DNA from: Coniferiporia sulphurascens
Lineage: Eukaryota > Basidiomycota > Agaricomycetes > Hymenochaetales > Hymenochaetaceae
Assembly (NCBI GenBank): GCA_002794785.1
Contig: NBBA01000006.1
Span: 1,488,001 to 1,552,000, forward strand
Reading direction: 5' to 3'
Length of the DNA: 64,000 bases
In this document: positions 59,521 through 64,000 of the stretch, one piece after another
Layout: every line of letters starts with the position of its first letter
How positions within the stretch are numbered: the stretch's first letter is position 1
The notes under the pieces: model-generated
Told to the model about the DNA's origin: nothing
What the model saw: only the letters and a program-made list of their open reading frames with translations
The model's database searches: none
Program-made: the position numbers and the translations under genes

Positions 59521-61345
59521 GAAGCAGCGATCTTTCGCCCACACCTGTACTCGAATCCGAGGGTCTATGCATATGCATATTAGGCCGTCCCGATCCCGCT
59601 CCCGATCCAGAAGAAGCTTCCACTTCCGCTTCAGTAGCAGCACCAGCATCCGAGTCCGAAAACCCAGTCCCAGCCCCTGTCCCAGCACCAGCGCTGGCGC
59701 CGACGCCCGCACTATGGTCAACATAAGGCGGCGGTATCTCCGTCACAGTCCCACCGTCGCGATGCTGGATGATGATATCCGGCTCCATCCCCATCCCCAA
59801 CCCGCTCCCTACTCCGCCCCCTCTCTCAATCACCCACTCGCGCGACACGCCAGGCGGGAGCACACGCGGTATGTCGTTTTTGTTCGCGCCCGTCCATGAC
59901 CACGATCCCGACTCCGGACCCGACCCCGAGCGACCATGCGCACTCGAGAGCAGCGCCATACCGATCTGCGATCCCGCACCTGCCCCCGTCCCCCCACTCG
60001 CCCGCCCACCCGCCACCTCATCACGGTACCTCGCGAACTTCGACTCGCGCGCGCCGCTGCCGACACTATCATACGGCGAATACGCAGCGTGCTCGCTCGT
60101 CCCCGCCCCGGCTCCGGCACTGCCATCCAGCGCCGAAAAGACAGGCACACTAGGCCCCGTCCACGCATCGGGCAAAAACGCAGGCTCCGCCTCCCTCATC
60201 GCCATTGCCTCCCTTCTCCTCCTGCGCCATCTCCAAAACACAACCGCCCCTGCAAGGACGAGCACGCATATCGGCACGACGACGGCTGCTACGATCGTCG
60301 ACGTATGTGAGGAAGAAGGGAGGAGGGCGCGGTCGGGTGTTGGTCGACGTCAGCGTGGTTCCCCGACCGCGTGACGAGTCCCGGACAGCTATAGTTCGTG
60401 CTGCCGGCAGTGTTGAATATTCCTGTGCTCGTGCCCCAGCCGTTTGCATCGCTAACGGACACTGAGCGATACGCGTATTAGCACATGTACAATGATGTAC
60501 TAGGGGACCCAAGAGCTCCACTGGGCGCGCACCAATTAATTGACCATTCGGATTGGCCCGATTGATCCAAGTCAGCACGTCGTCGTCCGGGCCCATTGTC
60601 ACGTTCGTGACGACGGGCGAGTCCAAGGCCGCGATGGAAATATTGTAGGGTTTCTGACCGTTGTAAACGCGCAGCCCGAGGGGCTGGCACGTCAGCAGAG
60701 GATCAGAAGTCGAGACATTCGCGACTAGCGTAAGATTGCCCGAAGGTACTGCGGGGAGACAGCCCGAATCGCCACCTGACAATGATGATCAATATGGAGA
60801 GTACTAGTAATAGCGCTGGGAAAGAGCGCCGACTCGGAGATGGAGTAAGTACTTACCTGATACGGTGAACAGACTGCCCGCTTCTCCGCCCGCGTTCCCA
60901 ACGGCGTCCGCGACTGTGAGGACGAGTGTCGAGCCTGCTGCGTGTTCAGGACGATTCTCGGGGTCACCAAGAGGATAACTCTCACCGTTGGCATGATTGA
61001 CCTGCCAGGACAGGTTGTTAGGGTCCGAGCCAATATAGCTCGTGGTGGGGACGCCGTCTGCCTTTAAGGCGATGAGGTAATACGGAGACACGCCAACGTC
61101 GCTGACGTTGCTGTCCAGCGAGGACACGACGATAGAGTAGTTCTGGCACTGCTCCAGCTCGGTAGACACAGACAACTTTGGAGGAATAGTTAGCATTGTT
61201 CAATGTGCAGTGGCTGGGAGGGGAGACGTACACTGCCTCCGAACTTCCACTGAAAAGTCGAATTCCCGGTTTGTGCCAAGCCATGGGGGAAGCGAGACGC
61301 CGCAAGGGCGAGAGCGAAGAGAAGCCTGCTGGAGGCGTACACCAT
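59516..61345 (-). CDS. Single-pass membrane protein with extracellular domain and long cytosolic tail
   Basis: Secure exons are 61345-61232 (signal peptide and start of the ectodomain, FQWKFGGS), 61175-60857, 60775-60533 and one starting at 60461. The last exon contains a transmembrane helix (VVVPICVLVLAGAVVFW) followed at once by RWRRRRR and ends at 59516. The ectodomain has two similar halves, each with an NYSI or YNIS segment, a TWINRANPNG or SWQVNHANG segment and a short Gly-rich end, preceded by CQ or CQPLGL. The cytosolic tail of about 230 residues is rich in Gly, Ser and Ala with PPPY. The junction between the fourth exon (ending near STNYS) and the last exon is not resolved, because several GT donors and two adjacent AG acceptors (TAG, CAG near 60290) fit. 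This architecture is common in basidiomycete genomes with no known function. Confidence 0.75.
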
Positions 61346-62299
61346 GGGTGCACTGGCGTGGACTTACTATCCCGGGGACGCTAGGTGCGGAGGGAGGGGA
61401 AGAGAGTAGGCACGAAGAGAGGAATGGAAAGAGTAAGAGGTAAGAGGGGTGGGGAAGAGAGCAAGCTTTGGAGGCAGGGACAGGAATGGATCTACATATG
61501 TATCAAATAGCGGTGCCGAATTAAACTGAATAAAATGTGGACGCGCATTTAAGGAGGGCGAAAGGGCGGCGGAGATGGACGGGATGGCTTTCGCATCTTC
61601 CGCCTTGCACGCTTGACCAACTTTTTTTTTCGTCGCTGTGTGCCTCTTTCGCAGTGAGTGCCGCCTGCGTTGCCTGGTAGCGGTAGCGGCAAGAGCTAGC
61701 GTCCGTGCTAAGTTGCGGAAACACGATGCAGAACGACTAAGCGACGGGATTGCAAATGGGCGCCCCGCTCATATCGGATTAGGCATCGGGCGACGAGCTC
61801 CGGAGGTCGCCAAAAGGTAGAAAAGCGTGTGCTGGACGCCCTCTGGGACGTTTGAGTGTATGGCGACGACGCGGACGCGGATGTCGGGACGAACCAGTGC
61901 ATCCTCAGCGCCAGGCACCTCCGACGCGTCGGGATTACTAAGCCTGGACTTTTCCGACTGCGTTCTGGTGTAGTTGGGCGTCGTCGTTTCACACTCAACA
62001 ATCAACTACTCTGGTACCTTACCAGTAGGATGCCATCTCTGAGCATTGAGCGGCCACAGATTAAATCATCGAGCCAGAGTTGTTCAGAGTCTGATTACTC
62101 AAAGTGCGCAACATCGCAGTAGAATTCAATACGGGCTCCATTTCTTCCCATGGTCGCGGCCCCGATGCCATCACCCATTACTATTACGACTACTACCAGG
62201 ACCGTTCGCTGATAGCGGTTGGCAATCGCTGCACACATGGATCAGTCGCTGACCAGGGGTAGATATGAATAACGAGACGGGCTTTACTCACCGTGCATA
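61346..62299. other. Intergenic spacer
   Basis: Upstream DNA of the membrane-protein gene (61346-about 61700) and 3' flank of the ABM-like gene. Overlapping frames on both strands around 61638-62122 show no domain. A T-run occurs at 61621. No gene supported. Confidence 0.5.
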
Positions 62300-63576
62300 T
62301 CACAGGACCCGACTCGCAACTACATCGACCTGCACCACCTCCGGCGTCCTCACGAACAGCTCGTCCGCCTTCGCAAACAACGCAGCGGCGACTTTCCCGT
62401 TCAGATGTGCCTTCCTACAAATACACCCCGTCAGCGTCAGGCGATTAACCAATACATAGCCAGTGAAGCGCCGCCGGTGATTTAATAAGAGAAAAAGGGA
62501 AAATCTTCAATCTTTTCTCTCACCTGCCTTCCTCGCCTTCGAAAAAATCCAAGATGCCGAAGACGTTACTTCCTTCGAACTTGATCGCGTACCACTGCAG
62601 CGTCAGCGCCTCCTCTTCAACGAGCGGGAGCGCACCCTAAATCCCGTTTCCGATTCCGTTTCCGCGCGACAACAGGTCAGAATCAGAAATCGGATCAGAA
62701 AATCAGAAATCAGAACCAAGTAAACCCATCTTTGTTCTCCTCCGAAGAAAAAAAGGGAAAAATCTACACGTACGATCAAGAACGCTCTGACTTCGTCCAC
62801 CTTTTCCGGCTTCGCCTCTGCGAGGACGCGCAGACCAACCGTCACGCCAACATCAGCCTTTTGGATCTAAGGCCGCCCCGGAGACCAAGAAGAGGATGGG
62901 GAAACTTGATATCAGCGACAGCGACTACAGGTGGCTCTGGTGGTTAGGGACGACGGGTACGTGCCTTGCTCGCGAGGACCTCTACTTTGTTGATCTCTGG
63001 CGCCCCCTCGACGAGCGTTGGTGCATTCGCAACGAGCGCTTCTGCGATCTTGCCTGTCCGAGTCCGAGTTTCGCACCCGATCCGATACAATCCGCCGCAG
63101 CGCAGCGAATCCGAGCGTCAAATAACCCAGGTACACCACAAAAAGCGCAAAAACAAAAACGAAAAGGGAGCGTGTAAAACTCCCCGTCAGCGCACAAACG
63201 CAAAACCAATCGTGTGTTCTGCGCACAGTGCACAGCGCACAATGCACAACGCAAACACATAGATGATCAAGCCCCACTCACCGCCCACATGCGCCCCTCT
63301 CCCCTCCTCACCCGCAAACGTGTCGAACACCGCGAACGTAGCCTTCTCTTCTATTGCCCCGGCGTCGGCATCGGCGTAGCGCACACCGTACCACTGCAGC
63401 GTGAAAGGCTCAGCTGCGAGGAGCGCGTGCCCTGTGTGCAGGAGGCCCGCGAGGTCGGGTGCTTTGCCTGTGCGTGAGGGGAGGGGGGCGAATAGCGCGA
63501 GGGACGCTGTGCCGTGTGGGAGGTGAGTGCGAGTGCGGAGCGCGTGAGATGGGTGAGTGGGCTTACGTTTCGACAT
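62300..63576 (-). CDS. Tandem ABM-like (dimeric alpha/beta barrel) protein
   Basis: Six exons: 63576-63567 (10 nt), 63506-63282, 63053-62965, 62857-62774, 62636-62524 and 62414-62300, giving 211 aa. The protein is two similar halves of about 100 residues. Half 1 reads FTLQWYGVRYAD, TFAVFDTFAGEEGRGAH, IAEALVANAPTLVEGAPEI. Half 2 reads LTLQWYAIKFEGS, FGILDFFEGEEGRKAH, VAAALFAKADELFVRTPEV. Each half matches the antibiotic-biosynthesis-monooxygenase-like fold, and two halves would form one pseudo-dimer. VGLRVLAEAKPEKVDEV opens half 2. No signal peptide; probably cytosolic. The intron after LASK (62858-62964) appears to use a GC donor (AAG|GCACGT), since the next GT would break the frame. A TATAAAG box lies at 63715-63721. 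Oxygenase activity is not established; many members bind small ligands. Confidence 0.85.
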
Positions 63577-63614
63577 GTCTCGTTCGTACGTTCGTGAGGT
63601 GCGTCTAGCTAACT

Positions 63615-63642
63615 GACTGGCTGGCTGGCTGGTTGGTTGGTT
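63615..63642. repeat. (CTGG)n/(TTGG)n microsatellite
   Basis: About six tetranucleotide units upstream of the ABM-like gene. Confidence 0.8.
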
Positions 63643-63714
63643 GTGTCTGTGTCGCACCGTTTAGAAGAGTCAAGCGTTTTCGCGGGAGAGTGGATTGACT
63701 GGTCTAGTCCACGT

Positions 63715-63721
63715 CTTTATA
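63715..63721 (-). promoter_or_regulatory. TATA box of the ABM-like gene
   Basis: TATAAAG on the minus strand, 139 bp upstream of the ATG at 63576. Confidence 0.55.
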
Positions 63722-64000
63722 CATACACACACACAAGCCTGGGACTACTTATCGCAAGGCCAAGCGGGAGCGGGCGGAGGGGCACTAATGTTCTGCCCCC
63801 CTCTCCCCCTCCCCTCACCCAACGAAGCCTGCGATCCGAGTCGCAGCACCTGGGGTTGCTGAGACGAATTACCCTCACTCGGTAATTGCTTGTGAGACTC
63901 GGTAACTGCTTGGTGAGGTTGAGCCCATTTGGTTCTCACAGCTGCGTGTGTTCCGAAGTTCCAGTATTCCGATATTCCGATTTCCGACTTCTGAGGAAGG
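63722..64000. other. Upstream region of the ABM-like gene
   Basis: A C-rich tract (about 63798-63820) and, at the right edge, repeated TTCCGA units. No gene seen before the window ends. Confidence 0.5.

Overview
This window reads as nuclear DNA of a mushroom-forming basidiomycete (Agaricomycetes). Introns are mostly 45-70 nt with GT..AG ends, one 7TM gene pair has 18 exons per gene, and gene types typical of that group are present: DUF6533-like membrane proteins, small secreted Cys-rich proteins, GPI-type GH16 enzymes and secreted Ser/Thr-repeat proteins. There is no operon logic and I saw no rRNA, tRNA or CRISPR. Exon coordinates were worked out by hand from splice signals, frame bookkeeping and family knowledge. 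Every model given a full length sums to a multiple of three, but none has been checked against transcripts.

Layout. 1-4740 is gene-poor. 4740-10390 holds a tandem duplication of a secreted Ser/Thr-repeat gene together with its promoter. 10912-13120 holds a divergent pair of conserved housekeeping genes, BUD32 (KEOPS kinase, minus) and EMC8/9 (ER membrane complex, plus). 13518-14583 is a secreted protein with a likely ConA-like fold. 15693-18928 holds two tandem members of a secreted Cys-rich family whose third member lies at 42898-43856. 19540-23091 is a complete NBS1/nibrin-type gene of the MRN DNA-repair complex. 24197-30142 (minus) is a full-length 20-exon ABCA-type ABC transporter. 30801-31577 (minus) is an unrecognised Ser/Pro-rich protein. 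31830-38418 (minus) holds two intact paralogous 18-exon DUF6533-like 7TM genes and a truncated relic of a third copy.

38419-42897 is gene-poor. 45569-46624 encodes a small Cys-rich, zinc-finger-like protein. 47735-50822 (minus) is a 994-aa disordered protein. 50823-55144 is gene-poor. 55145-56675 (minus) is a GPI-anchored GH16 beta-glucanase with a 7-nt micro-exon. 59516-61345 (minus) is a single-pass membrane protein. 62300-63576 (minus) is a protein built from two tandem ABM-like (dimeric alpha/beta barrel) halves.

Two themes stand out. One is conserved housekeeping and DNA-maintenance genes (BUD32, EMC8/9, NBS1). The other is lineage-specific surface or secreted families growing by local duplication (Ser/Thr-repeat genes, Cys-rich secreted genes, DUF6533 genes). 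The best leads are the Cys-rich family with a putative Kex2 site and intron gain or loss, the 7-nt GH16 micro-exon, the DUF6533 array with its relic, and the higher-order 48-bp minisatellite gene.
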